Shown here piece by piece: positions 23,726 to 31,208 of a stretch of DNA of 64,000 bases. Position 1 is the first letter of the stretch; each line of letters begins with the position of its first letter. Source of the stretch: G965276765 sp965276825 (GTDB taxonomy: Bacteria; Actinomycetota; Acidimicrobiia; Acidimicrobiales; Palsa-688); NCBI GenBank assembly GCA_965276825.1, contig OZ255630.1, positions 930,001 to 994,000 of the forward strand. The letters run 5' to 3'. The translations under genes were made by a program, and so were the position numbers. The notes below the pieces were generated by a model. The model saw only the letters and a program-made list of their open reading frames with translations. It ran no database searches and was not told where the DNA came from.

Positions 23726-24232
23726 TTGACCGACATCGAGGTCGCCGCCGACCTCGAGCCGGCGGGCCGCAGACCGAGGAGCGGCGACCCGGCCGCGGAC
23801 TTCTCCCTGGCCGGCACCGGGGGGCGGACCTACACGCTCTCGGACCTGCGCGGCGAGCCGGTCGTGGTGGTCTTCTACCCGGCGGACAACTCGCCCATCT
23901 GCACCGCACAGCTGCGCTCCTACTCCGAGGACCTCGACGCCTTCCGCGCCCTCGGCGCCACCGTGTTGTGCCTGAGCCCCCAGGACGTGGCCACCCACGA
24001 GGCCTTCGCCGCCGAGCAGCGGCTCCGGGTCCCGCTCCTCGCCGACACCGACCAGGCCGTCGGCCGGGCCTACGACATCCTCGGCCCGTTGGGCTTCTAC
24101 CGCCGCAGCGTGTTCGTGGTCGGCGCCGACGGCATCATCCGCCTCGCCCGGCGGTCGCTGTCGAGCCTCACCTACATCCCGGCCGGGCAGCTGCTCGACG
24201 CCGTGCGGGCGTCGGTTCCCTCGGTCGGCTGA
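23726..24232 (+). CDS. Bcp-like peroxiredoxin, probably 1-Cys
   Basis: A 168-residue peroxiredoxin reducing peroxides in the cytoplasm. The peroxidatic Cys is in 'FYPADNSPICTAQLRSY' near residue 58. Typical Bcp proteins have a second Cys five residues later; here that position is not Cys. Another Cys occurs at 'VLCLSPQD'. The start is TTG, one base after the YebC stop; no in-frame ATG or GTG exists near the expected N-terminus. Tight spacing implies cotranscription with yebC. Confidence 0.85.
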   Translation: MTDIEVAADLEPAGRRPRSGDPAADFSLAGTGGRTYTLSDLRGEPVVVVFYPADNSPICTAQLRSYSEDLDAFRALGATVLCLSPQDVATHEAFAAEQRLRVPLLADTDQAVGRAYDILGPLGFYRRSVFVVGADGIIRLARRSLSSLTYIPAGQLLDAVRASVPSVG

Positions 24233-24276
24233 GCCACGCGGGCCCCTCGGTCCGCCCCGGGGACCGCCGTGGCTGC

Positions 24277-24282
24277 TAGCCT
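24277..24282 (+). promoter_or_regulatory. -10 box giving a leaderless ruvC transcript
   Basis: TAGCCT ends seven bases before GTG 24290. The open frame extends upstream to another GTG at 24269, but that start would lie upstream of the promoter, so 24290 is preferred. Confidence 0.58.
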
Positions 24283-24289
24283 CGAACGG

Positions 24290-24796
24290 GTGTTCGTCCT
24301 GGGTATCGATCCCGGCCTGTCCCGGTGCGGGTACGGCGCGGTGGCGGGGGAGGGCGGGACCCTCCGGATCCTCGCCTCCGGCCACCTGACGACCCCGGCG
24401 AGCGATGCCCTGGCGGACCGCCTCGGCGCGCTGCTCGACGACCTCGAGGGCCTCGTCGACGACCTCCGCCCCGACGTGATGGTGGTGGAGCGGGTGCTGT
24501 TCCAGGTCAACGTGCGCACGGCCATGTCGGTCGGCCAGGCCAGCGGCCTGGCCCTCGCCACCGCGGCCAGGCGGGGTGTCCCGGTCGTGCAGTACAGCCC
24601 CAACGAGGTCAAGCAGGCCGTGGCCGGCTACGGGGCGGCCACCAAGGGCCAGGTGGCCAAGATGGTCCAGACCCTCCTCGGCCTGGCCGAGGTGCCGACC
24701 CCCGCCGACCGGGCCGACGCCCTCGCCCTCGCCGTGTGCCACCTGAGCGGGGCGCGGCTGCGGGCGGCCGCCGTCGCCGCCGGGGCGCGCCCGTGA
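24290..24796 (+). CDS. ruvC: Holliday junction resolvase RuvC
   Basis: Endonuclease that cuts Holliday junctions at the end of homologous recombination, working with RuvAB. The 168-residue protein opens 'VFVLGIDPGLSRCGYG' with the first catalytic Asp, then 'VVERVLF' with the second acid, and 'ADRADALALA' with the last pair. The length is normal with the GTG at 24290. The stop overlaps the ruvA start as GTGA. Standard ruvC-ruvA-ruvB operon. Confidence 0.95.
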   Translation: MFVLGIDPGLSRCGYGAVAGEGGTLRILASGHLTTPASDALADRLGALLDDLEGLVDDLRPDVMVVERVLFQVNVRTAMSVGQASGLALATAARRGVPVVQYSPNEVKQAVAGYGAATKGQVAKMVQTLLGLAEVPTPADRADALALAVCHLSGARLRAAAVAAGARP

Positions 24797-25404
24797 TCGG
24801 CTCCTTGCGCGGCGTGCTGATCGACCGCACCCCCCGGCGCGACCACGGCGCCGAGGTGCTCGTCGAGGTCGGCGGGGTCGGCTACCGGGCGGTGGTCCCC
24901 TCGGGCGCGGCCGGGATGCTCGACGATGTCGGCTCCCCGGTCTTCCTGCACGTCCACACCCACGTCCGGGAGGACGCCATCGTCCTCTACGGCTTCCCGA
25001 CCCGCGACGAGCGGGTCTGCTTCGAGGCGCTCATCGGCGCCCACGGCGTCGGGCCATCGGTCGCGCTCGCCCTGCTGTCGGTCCACACGCCCGTGGCGCT
25101 GCGCCGGGCGGTGGCGGCCGACGACGTCGGCGCCCTCACCCTCGTGCCCGGCATCGGACCCAAGACCGCGACCCGCCTCCTCGTCGAGCTCAAGTCCCGC
25201 CTCGACGCCGACGAGCCGGCGCTGGCGGTGGTCGGCCGGCCGGGCGGCGAGCCTGCTCCGGCGCGCCAGGAGGTCAGGGCGGCGCTGGTCGGCCTCGGCT
25301 ACGGGCCCGACGAGATCCGCAGGGCGGTCGCCGGACTGCCCGACGAGGGCACCGTGGAGGGGCTGCTGCGCCGCGCCCTCAAGGACCTGGCGGCGGCCAG
25401 GTGA
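24793..25404 (+). CDS. ruvA: Holliday junction branch migration protein RuvA
   Basis: A 203-residue protein that binds four-way junctions and loads RuvB. The OB-fold N-terminus 'VIGSLRGVLIDR' is followed by two helix-hairpin-helix motifs ('LIGAHGVGPSVALALL' and 'LVPGIGPKTATRLLVEL') and a C-terminal RuvB-binding domain ending 'GLLRRALKDLAAAR'. The GTG start overlaps ruvC. It is 30 bases before ruvB, across a short duplicated GAGAGCGGTGGT. Confidence 0.95.
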   Translation: MIGSLRGVLIDRTPRRDHGAEVLVEVGGVGYRAVVPSGAAGMLDDVGSPVFLHVHTHVREDAIVLYGFPTRDERVCFEALIGAHGVGPSVALALLSVHTPVALRRAVAADDVGALTLVPGIGPKTATRLLVELKSRLDADEPALAVVGRPGGEPAPARQEVRAALVGLGYGPDEIRRAVAGLPDEGTVEGLLRRALKDLAAAR

Positions 25405-25434
25405 GAGCGGTGGTCGGGTGAGAGCGGTGGTGAG

Positions 25435-26493
25435 GTGAGAGAGGAGGGGGTCGACCGGATCGTCGCCGCGGCCGCGGATCCCATCGAGTCGGCCGAGGAG
25501 GGCAGCCTCCGTCCGCGCCAGCTGGCCGACTTCGTCGGGCAGACCGAGCTCAAGGAGCACCTCGGGATCGTGCTCGAGGCGGCCAGGCGCCGGGGTCAGC
25601 CGGCCGACCACGTCCTCCTGGCGGGCCCACCGGGACTGGGCAAGACGTCGATGGCGGCGATCATCGCCAGGGAGATGGACGCCGGGTTCCGGGTCACCTC
25701 CGGGCCGGCCCTCGTGCGGGCCGGCGACCTCGCCGCCATCCTGACCAACCTCGTCGAGGGCGACGTCCTCTTCGTCGACGAGATCCACCGGCTCGGCCGG
25801 GCCGTCGAGGAGATCCTGTACCCGGCGATGGAGGACTTCCAGCTCGACATCGTGCTCGGCAAGGGTCCGACGGCGCGGTCCATCCGCCTCGACCTGCCCC
25901 GCTTCACCCTCGTCGGCGCGACCACGCGGACCGGGCTGATCACCGGGCCGCTGCGGGCCCGCTTCGGCTTCGCCCCCCGCCTCGACTTCTACGAGACCGC
26001 CGACCTCGACACCATCGTCACCCGCAGCGCCGCCATCCTCGGCGTCGACATCGACGCCGGCGGCTCGGCCGAGATCGCCTGCCGCTCCCGGGGCACGCCC
26101 CGCATCGCCAACCGGCTGCTCAAGCGGGTCCGTGACTACGCCGAGGTGCGCGCCGACGGCCGGATCAGCGTCGACGTGGCCAGGGCCGGGCTGGCCGTGT
26201 TCGGCGTCGACCCGCTCGGCCTCGACAAGACCGACCGGGCCATCCTGGACGCGGTGTGCGCCCGCTTCGGCGGCGGCCCCGTCGGCCTTTCCACCCTGGC
26301 GGTCAGCGTCGGCGAGGAGACCGAGACCGTCGAGGACGTCTACGAGCCGTTCCTCCTGCAGCTCGGTCTGCTCATGCGCACCCCCAAGGGCCGCGTCGCC
26401 ACCCCGGCGGCCTGGCGCCACCTCGGGCTGGTGCCGCCGCCCGATGCGGCCAGGTCCGGGGCCCCGGCCACCCCTCTGTGGGACGAGGAGTGA
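25435..26493 (+). CDS. ruvB: Holliday junction branch migration helicase RuvB
   Basis: AAA+ motor of branch migration, 352 residues. Walker A 'AGPPGLGKTSMA' is near residue 63, Walker B 'LFVDEIHRL', sensor 1 'VGATTRTGLITGPLRARF', and the C-terminal winged helix contains 'GLDKTDRAILDAV' and 'RTPKGRVATPAAWRHLG'. The GTG at 25435 is preceded by GAGG. Last gene of the ruv operon; accessory sequence begins directly downstream. Confidence 0.96.
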   Translation: MREEGVDRIVAAAADPIESAEEGSLRPRQLADFVGQTELKEHLGIVLEAARRRGQPADHVLLAGPPGLGKTSMAAIIAREMDAGFRVTSGPALVRAGDLAAILTNLVEGDVLFVDEIHRLGRAVEEILYPAMEDFQLDIVLGKGPTARSIRLDLPRFTLVGATTRTGLITGPLRARFGFAPRLDFYETADLDTIVTRSAAILGVDIDAGGSAEIACRSRGTPRIANRLLKRVRDYAEVRADGRISVDVARAGLAVFGVDPLGLDKTDRAILDAVCARFGGGPVGLSTLAVSVGEETETVEDVYEPFLLQLGLLMRTPKGRVATPAAWRHLGLVPPPDAARSGAPATPLWDEE

Positions 26494-26559
26494 GCGGGGC
26501 GCCGGCGCGGGATCACCGCGCCGGCGTGGGAGCGGCGCCCACGGGGTAGGCGCGTGACC

Positions 26560-26694
26560 ATGACCACCGTCCCGCCGATCCCTCGTCCCGACGATCCCGT
26601 GCCCGACCCGTTTCCCGAGCCGTCGCCCTTGCCGCCGCTCGACCCGCCCGTCCCCGACCCGGTCCCACCGCAGCCGGAGCCGGCGCCCGCCTGA
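26560..26694 (+). CDS. possible 44-residue proline-rich peptide
   Basis: An ATG frame of 44 residues of which about half are proline, in alternating patterns such as 'DPVPDPFPEPSPLPPLDPP'. It begins 67 bases after ruvB and lacks a good ribosome site. The repeated acidic Pro pattern looks more ordered than chance, but high-GC DNA often makes such frames. No homologue is recognised. Confidence 0.3.
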   Translation: MTTVPPIPRPDDPVPDPFPEPSPLPPLDPPVPDPVPPQPEPAPA

Positions 26695-26710
26695 CCGCCT
26701 GCCGGCTCAC

Positions 26711-27114
26711 CCTCGCCGGGTGCCTCGACGTCCAGGCCTTGGGCGATGGTCGCGTGCCGCAGGCACGCGTCGTGGGTGACGACGACGCCGAGGTCCGAGC
26801 CGACGGACAGGCGGCGGCGAGATGCGCGGCATCGAGTGGGCGCAGGTCGATCGGCCCGAGGTCGCCGGCCCGATCGAGGAGGGCCTCGTCGAGGCGGACG
26901 AGGTGGATCGTGGCGAGTCAGGCGGCGGGCCGGCCCGATGAGGGCCCCGTGACCCGAGCGGCGCTCGGGCTCGCACGGTCTCGGTGCGCAGCAACGCGGC
27001 GGACAGCCGATCCGGTCAGCGCGGCAGGCGAGCGCGCAGCGCGGTCGACTAGGGTTCGGCGACGATCAGCTTCACGAACGCAGACGTGTCGAGGTAGGCG
27101 GCGCTACCGCTCAT
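26711..27114 (-). pseudogene. vapC: VapC-type PIN-domain toxin, ruined
   Basis: The ATG at 27114 opens 'MSGSAAYLDTSAFVKLIVAEP', the normal VapC start with the first catalytic Asp, and then meets TAG where the family usually has Glu. Continuing in frame gives 'STALRARLPR', then a TGA at a probable Trp, then 'PDRLSAALLRTETVRAR'. Later blocks lie in other frames: 'IHLVRLDEALLDRAGDLGP' with 'LRPLDAAHLAAA', and finally 'DLGVVVTHDACLRHATIAQ'. At least two stops and two frameshifts are needed to read it. The start overlaps the antitoxin stop by 11 bases, the normal arrangement. Confidence 0.8.
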
Positions 27115-27378
27115 CGGCTCGCAGCGCAGCCAGAGCGGCAGAGCGAGCCGATCCCTTCACGGGAAGGCCCAGCTCGTCGGCGGTGGCGAGGACGTCGCCG
27201 ACCGCTCCGCTGGCCCTGCCCTCCAGCACGAGCTGCTCGAGCGGGCCGGGCCGGAGCGGAACGAGACGGGCGACGGGACGACCGTGATCGGTGACTTCGA
27301 TCACCTCGCCCCTGGCGACCCGCTGGAGCAGCGCGCTGGCCTGCTGTCGCAGCTCCCGGATGCCAACACTGTTCTCAG
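27104..27378 (-). pseudogene. vapB: VapB/Phd-type antitoxin with damaged 5' end
   Basis: The readable protein is 'VGIRELRQQASALLQRVARG' followed by 'EVIEVTDHGRPVARLVPLRP' and a C-terminus ending 'ALAALRADER', a standard Phd/YefM-family antitoxin. No usable start lies in this frame: the expected ATGAGAACAGTTGGC now reads CTGAGAACAGTGTTGGC, which looks like a lost ATG plus a two-base insertion. A GTG at 27304 could still give a 66-residue product without the DNA-binding N-terminus. The toxin downstream is also dead, so the pair is probably non-functional. Confidence 0.7.
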
Positions 27379-27768
27379 GCAGTGCCTACGTGCTACCACA
27401 ATCTCCCTTCGGCGCGTGCCCGGCGGTGGGCTCCCTCGGCGAGGGTGCCAGCGCCATGCCCGAGTGGTCGAGGGTCGCTGCGGGGCTCCGCTCCCTGGTG
27501 CTCGCTCCACGTCCTCGCTCGGCCTGCGGCCGACCCCTGACCGCTCTCGTCTCATGCCTGACCGGCAGGCGGGATCCGCCCGCGCCCAGAGGTCTCCCGT
27601 CGGAGGGGGGTCGGGCCCCGGCGAGGGCCGCTGCTCTCGCTTGTCAGCGGCCACGGAAACCCCCCGTCGACGGCGGCCACCACGTTCCATCACCCAATGT
27701 GGTTGGACGGTCAACCATGGTGCCGCTCGGCTGTCGCTCCGAACGCCGACTCGGCATGCGACCGGAGG
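27379..27768. other. intergenic region without recognisable genes
   Basis: About 390 bases between the vapB remnant and the GNAT/IS boundary. Frames are open on both strands, but none shows a familiar motif or a convincing start. No strong hairpin or repeat was seen. Confidence 0.5.
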
Positions 27769-27781
27769 ATGTCCCGAGTTC

Positions 27782-29209
27782 CGTGGAACTTCGGTGACGG
27801 TCGGTGACCGTTGTTCAGGCCACGTTCTTAGTGTAGTTGGGGGGTGTGACCGCCTTGGCGGTCTGGTGGTCGATCTCGGTGTCGAGGGCTTTGCGTAGCG
27901 CCGGGAGGTGGAGATGCCCGTTGACCCGACGGAACTGCTTGGCGGCTTCGGCCATCCCCGCAGCGGACCACCGCAATGCCATGGTGGCGTTCTGCCAGTT
28001 CTTCACGTTTGCCGAGTGGTCCCGGCAGATCTCGATCATCGACTCGACGGCGTTGGTCGAGCGCAGTGTCCGCGCCAGGGTGGGCGGCACCCCGAGGCGC
28101 ATCACCGTGAGCGTCTCGGCGAGGCCTTCGCGCGGCGAGCCGGCTGCGCCGGGATAGGACTTGTCGATCTGGCGGGCGAGGTCCTCGAGGGCGGCTCGGG
28201 CTTCGAGTGCGTCGGTGAGCCGGTAGGCGGCGTGCATCTTCGCGGTGACCACCGCAGCGGTCTTGTCGGGCAGCTTCGCTTTGACGTTGCGGATCTTGTG
28301 CAACTGGCAGCGGCCGATGACCGGATGGTCGAACACCGCTTCCACCCCGGCGCGAAGCGCCTTGGCGCCGTCGACGACCACCAGGACCGGCCGGGTGACG
28401 TCCAGGCCCCGGTCCCGCAGGCCGACGAGGAGGTCGGTGACCACGGTGGTGTTCTCTGTCGAGCCCTCCACCACCGCCAGCGGGTGCTTGGTGCCGTCGA
28501 TCCCGATCCCCGACGCCACGACGCAGAGGTGGTCGCCGAAGTGCACGCCGTCGATCATCAACGCCACCAGGTCCAGACCCGACAGGTCCGCGTTCGACAG
28601 CTCGGCCAAGGCGGTCTCGGTGGCGGCCACGAACCGGCGTGACACCGCCGACTTCGACTTCGACCGGGCCGCCGCCTCGACCCCGGCGCCGACCGGTTCG
28701 AGCCCCGCCGCGTAACGCCGGCACGACAGCTTGGCCAGCATCCGGCTCATCGCCATCTCGCCGAGCAGATCGGTGCCGGAGAACAGCTCGTAGGCGGCGA
28801 CGGGCAACTCGCCGGTGCCGTCAGCGGCCCGCACCCGAGGGCGGCGGACCGGGACCCCCCGGCCGCCCAAGGCGACCGAGCCGTCCTCGCTGCCGTGGCG
28901 CACCGCCCGCCGCTCCCGCTGATGCTTGCCTCTCGGGCCGCACAGGGCGATCACCGACTCGTCCATCAGCGCCCCCATCACCCCCCACCCGGCGATTACA
29001 GCCATCGCCAACAGGCCCTCGCGCATCGTCGCCGCGATGTCATCCATCGCCACCCTCACGCTGGCCGGCAACGGGATCGTCGCGTCGAGCTCGTCGTTCT
29101 GGTAGTGCTTCGTCATGGTGGTCCCCTGTCTGCGGGTCGTCTTGGCGGACGCCCGACACCTACCACTCAGGCAGGCGCCAGGCGGGGGACCGCCACCTCA
29201 ACTTCCACG
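27782..29209. mobile_element. IS256-family insertion sequence
   Basis: About 1.43 kb carrying one intact transposase. Candidate terminal inverted repeats are CGTGGAACTTCGGTGACGG.. at 27782-27802 and, on the other strand, CGTGGAAGTTGAGGTGGCGG.. at 29188-29209, about 18 of 22 positions matching with one gap. The length suits the family. I see no 8-9 base target duplication. The right end cuts the 5' part of the GNAT gene. Confidence 0.72.
27815..29116 (-). CDS. IS256 (mutator-type) family transposase
   Basis: A full-length 433-residue DDE transposase. The catalytic acids lie in 'ALMIDGVHFGDH', 'VLVVVDGAKALRAGVEAVF' and 'LRSTNAVESMIE'; the family C..H motif is 'RCQLHKIRNVKAKLPDKT'. No frameshift or internal stop is present, so it is probably active or only recently silent. 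It starts at the ATG at 29116 and lies inside the inverted repeats above. Confidence 0.95.
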   Translation of the reverse strand: MTKHYQNDELDATIPLPASVRVAMDDIAATMREGLLAMAVIAGWGVMGALMDESVIALCGPRGKHQRERRAVRHGSEDGSVALGGRGVPVRRPRVRAADGTGELPVAAYELFSGTDLLGEMAMSRMLAKLSCRRYAAGLEPVGAGVEAAARSKSKSAVSRRFVAATETALAELSNADLSGLDLVALMIDGVHFGDHLCVVASGIGIDGTKHPLAVVEGSTENTTVVTDLLVGLRDRGLDVTRPVLVVVDGAKALRAGVEAVFDHPVIGRCQLHKIRNVKAKLPDKTAAVVTAKMHAAYRLTDALEARAALEDLARQIDKSYPGAAGSPREGLAETLTVMRLGVPPTLARTLRSTNAVESMIEICRDHSANVKNWQNATMALRWSAAGMAEAAKQFRRVNGHLHLPALRKALDTEIDHQTAKAVTPPNYTKNVA

Positions 29210-29817
29210 ACGACCGGGACAACCTCGGCACGTCCCGCTTGCTCCTGCGGCCACTGTCGGCCGGTGATACCGAGGATCTGGTCGCCTACCGGTCGCTGGA
29301 GGAAATCTGTCGGTTCGTTCCCTTCGACCCGATGGACGCGGAGGTGGTCGCAGACAAGCTCGCGGGCGGATGGTCCCGCCGGGCGATCCTGGCCGAAGGT
29401 GATGCCCTGACGCTCGGTGTCGAGCTGGTGGAGACCGGGCAGGTGATCGGGGACGTGATGCTGTTCTTCGGCAGCGCCGAGCACCGCGGCGGCGAGATCG
29501 GCTGGGTGTTCCATCCTGGCCACTCCGGCCACGGCTATGCCAGCGAGGCCTCCCATGCCATGTTGCACCTGGCCTTCGACCTGCTCGGCCTTCACCGGGT
29601 GATCGCAAGGGCGGCCGCCCACAACGAGTCTTCGCTCCGGCTCGGAGAACGCCTGGGGATGCGTCGCGAAGCGCACCTGGTCAGCAACGAGTGGTTCAAG
29701 GGTGCCTGGAGCGACGAGATCGACTTGGCCCTACTGGAGGACGAGTGGGCCGCCCAGCACGCCGCAGGCCCGCGCTCGTGTTCCTGGCCGCTGGCTCCCC
29801 TGGCGTTGCCCCGGTAG
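29210..29817 (+). pseudogene. GNAT acetyltransferase (RimJ/RimL type), 5' end cut by the IS
   Basis: The frame reads 'DRDNLGTSRLLLRPLSAGD' and continues with the GNAT acetyl-CoA site 'GHSGHGYASEASHAM' and 'RVIARAAAHNESSLRLGER', ending near residue 200. No ATG or GTG exists in frame before the first motif; the earliest start is TTG 29239, which would remove strand 1. Joining bases 27769-27781 to 29210 across the IS gives ATG-TCC-CGA-GTT-CAC-GAC, an in-frame start 'MSRVHDRDNLGTSRLLL'. So the gene was probably whole before the insertion. Confidence 0.7.
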
Positions 29818-29863
29818 TCGATGGACGACTGCGACAGTCCCGTCATCGCTCCGGGCCGCCGGA

Positions 29864-29909
29864 CGACAAGTTAGCTTGCGGCTCGGCTGCGCGACAAGGT
29901 AACTTGGGG
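29864..29909 (+). promoter_or_regulatory. paired operator-like repeats and leaderless promoter of a toxin-antitoxin operon
   Basis: Two 18-base imperfect repeats, CGACAAGTTAGCTTGCGG (29864) and CGACAAGGTAACTTGGGG (29892), lie 28 bases apart. Each holds a small palindrome CAAG-N4-CTTG. They coincide with a candidate -35 TTGCGG (29876) and -10 TAACTT (29900-29905), which ends seven bases before the toxin GTG. This arrangement fits autoregulation by the toxin-antitoxin complex. Confidence 0.55.
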
Positions 29910-29912
29910 TAG

Positions 29913-30140
29913 GTGGATCAGCCGTTCCTCGCCGACAGCGCCCACCGCCACGGCGTCGGCGCCGAGACGATCCTCCACGCGTTCAACCACCCAATCCGAG
30001 TCGAAGACCTCGATGAAGGCATGACCATGTTCGTCGGACCCGACCACGCCGGCAACCTCTACGAGATTGGGATCGTCGCCTCGTCCGAGGGTCTTGTGGT
30101 CGTCCACGCCATGCCCGCCCGCGCCCAGTACCTCAGGTGA
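29913..30140 (+). CDS. small toxin-like protein (BrnT-like family)
   Basis: A 75-residue protein: 'HRHGVGAETILHAFNHPIR', then 'TMFVGPDHAGNLYEIGIV' and the ending 'VVVHAMPARAQYLR'. The same layout (a His-Gly helix, a 'GPDxxG' strand, a final 'V(I)HxMPxR') recurs in remnants at 30786-31022 and 59266-59406, each beside an antitoxin-like gene. It starts at GTG on a leaderless promoter and overlaps the next gene by GTGA. RNase toxin activity is inferred from size and context only. Confidence 0.65.
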   Translation: MDQPFLADSAHRHGVGAETILHAFNHPIRVEDLDEGMTMFVGPDHAGNLYEIGIVASSEGLVVVHAMPARAQYLR

Positions 30141-30421
30141 TGCCCATGCCCCGTAGTCTCGAAGAGATCCTCCACCACGCCGACGAGCTGGCCACCCGCT
30201 TCGAGAACCACGACGCCAAGTCTGCCGACGTGGCCGACGCCACCGCCCTCAGGGCTGTCCGAGCGGGCTTCGCCGAGCGAGCCGAGGCAGAAGCCCGCCT
30301 TGCCGATGCCGTCTCGGTGGCCAGAGCCGAGGGCCACTCCTGGGCAGCGATCGGCGCCATGGTCGGCACCTCGGGGGAGGCCGCCAGGCAGCGCTACAGC
30401 CAGCCTTCACCGCACCGCTGA
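30137..30421 (+). CDS. antitoxin-like helix-turn-helix protein
   Basis: A 94-residue, mainly helical protein with an N-terminal 'LEEILHHADELATRF', a coiled middle, and a C-terminal helix-turn-helix 'WAAIGAMVGTSGEAARQRY'. It starts at GTG overlapping the toxin stop (GTGA), or at the ATG three bases later. Paired with the toxin-like gene and the operator repeats upstream, it is probably the antitoxin and repressor. Confidence 0.65.
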   Translation: MMPMPRSLEEILHHADELATRFENHDAKSADVADATALRAVRAGFAERAEAEARLADAVSVARAEGHSWAAIGAMVGTSGEAARQRYSQPSPHR

Positions 30422-30477
30422 AGCCCTCCTCCCAGGCGCCCACTGACGGATCGGTAACTGCTACAGGCCCAAGCCGC

Positions 30478-30789
30478 CTATGACGCCAGGTAGTGCTCCA
30501 GGGCGTCTCGAACCAGGTTGGAGACGCTGCGGTGCTCGTCTTCGGCGCGCTGGAGCAGCTGAGAGCGAAGCTCGTCAGGCACGCTGAGGCGAAGCTGGGG
30601 GGAACGGACACCGGGGTGCGACAGCGAGGGACGACCGCGGCCGGACCGCTCAAGGACCTCGGCGGCCAACTCCTGCGCCTTGGATTCTGTGAGCCGCGTG
30701 CCGTCCGCTAGGCGGACGTCCTGCTCGTCGAGGTCAATCGTTCCTCGATCCGTGACCTGCTCGTCGTTGATCCGAACCGAATGGGTCAT
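30478..30789 (-). CDS. ribbon-helix-helix antitoxin-like protein
   Basis: A 103-residue protein. The N-terminal half has 'LADGTRLTESKAQELAAEV' and 'GRGRPSL'; the C-terminal ribbon-helix-helix is 'SPQLRLSVPDELRSQLLQR' followed by 'SVSNLVRDALEHYLAS'. It shares its design with the gene at 59407-59682. The ATG at 30789 has AAGGAAG upstream. It overlaps (ATGA) the end of the interrupted toxin frame upstream, so it was the second gene of a toxin-antitoxin operon and still looks intact. Confidence 0.75.
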   Translation of the reverse strand: MTHSVRINDEQVTDRGTIDLDEQDVRLADGTRLTESKAQELAAEVLERSGRGRPSLSHPGVRSPQLRLSVPDELRSQLLQRAEDEHRSVSNLVRDALEHYLAS

Positions 30790-31022
30790 CGGGGGCTTCC
30801 TTTCAGCGAGGTTGGCATGAGGTGGATCACCAGCTACAGCTCGGGCAGGACGACGGCCACGACCTCCAGCTCCAGGCCTCGGTCGTCGGGACCGACCCAC
30901 AGGAGTCCCCTGCTGCCGTCGGCGGTAGTGATGGCGGTGGGCTCGGCGGTGTTGATGACATGTCGAGCGTGGGCTCGGCCGATCCGGTGTCTCCGGCTCG
31001 ATTGCGTCCAGGCAAGGTCCAC
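30786..31022 (-). pseudogene. BrnT-like toxin interrupted by an in-frame TAG
   Basis: From GTG 31022 the frame reads 'MDLAWTQSSRRHRIGRAHAR' and 'LLWVGPDDRGLELEVVAVVL', ending at 'PEL' with TAG (30834-30836). Reading through gives 'LVIHLMPTSLKGSPR' and a TGA that overlaps the antitoxin ATG as ATGA. The tail after the TAG is the conserved family ending, so the stop splits a once continuous gene. A CATAAT hexamer at 31031-31036 lies eight bases before the GTG, a leaderless-type promoter. Confidence 0.7.
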
Positions 31023-31168
31023 TCCCGACTATTATGGGACCGACAAACCAGCGTCTGCGGCAGTCGATTAGCTGTCCTGTCCGTCCCGTGAGCGATCCTC
31101 TACCGACACGGGCTCTCAACGAGGAGCAAGCTGCAAGCGGGGAGGTGAGTGTGGCTGCCGCGGGTAGT

Positions 31169-31208
31169 GAAAAGCTGCCTCCGGCTTGGGTAACCGAAGC
31201 AGCTTTTC
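31169..31208. terminator. bidirectional-looking hairpin after the hydrolase gene
   Basis: GAAAAGCTGC (31169-31178) and GCAGCTTTTC (31199-31208) form a perfect ten-base stem with further partial pairing inside. It touches the hydrolase stop codon at 31207. The T-rich strand is within the stem rather than after it, but the position suggests a terminator. Confidence 0.6.

Noticed and set aside
24269..24289. Upstream GTG start for ruvC
   Set aside because: It would begin before the -10 box and adds residues not conserved before 'VFVLGIDPG'.
27774..29217. Target-site duplication flanking the IS element
   Set aside because: The eight bases on either side of the proposed ends do not match, nor do they when the ends are shifted by a base or two.
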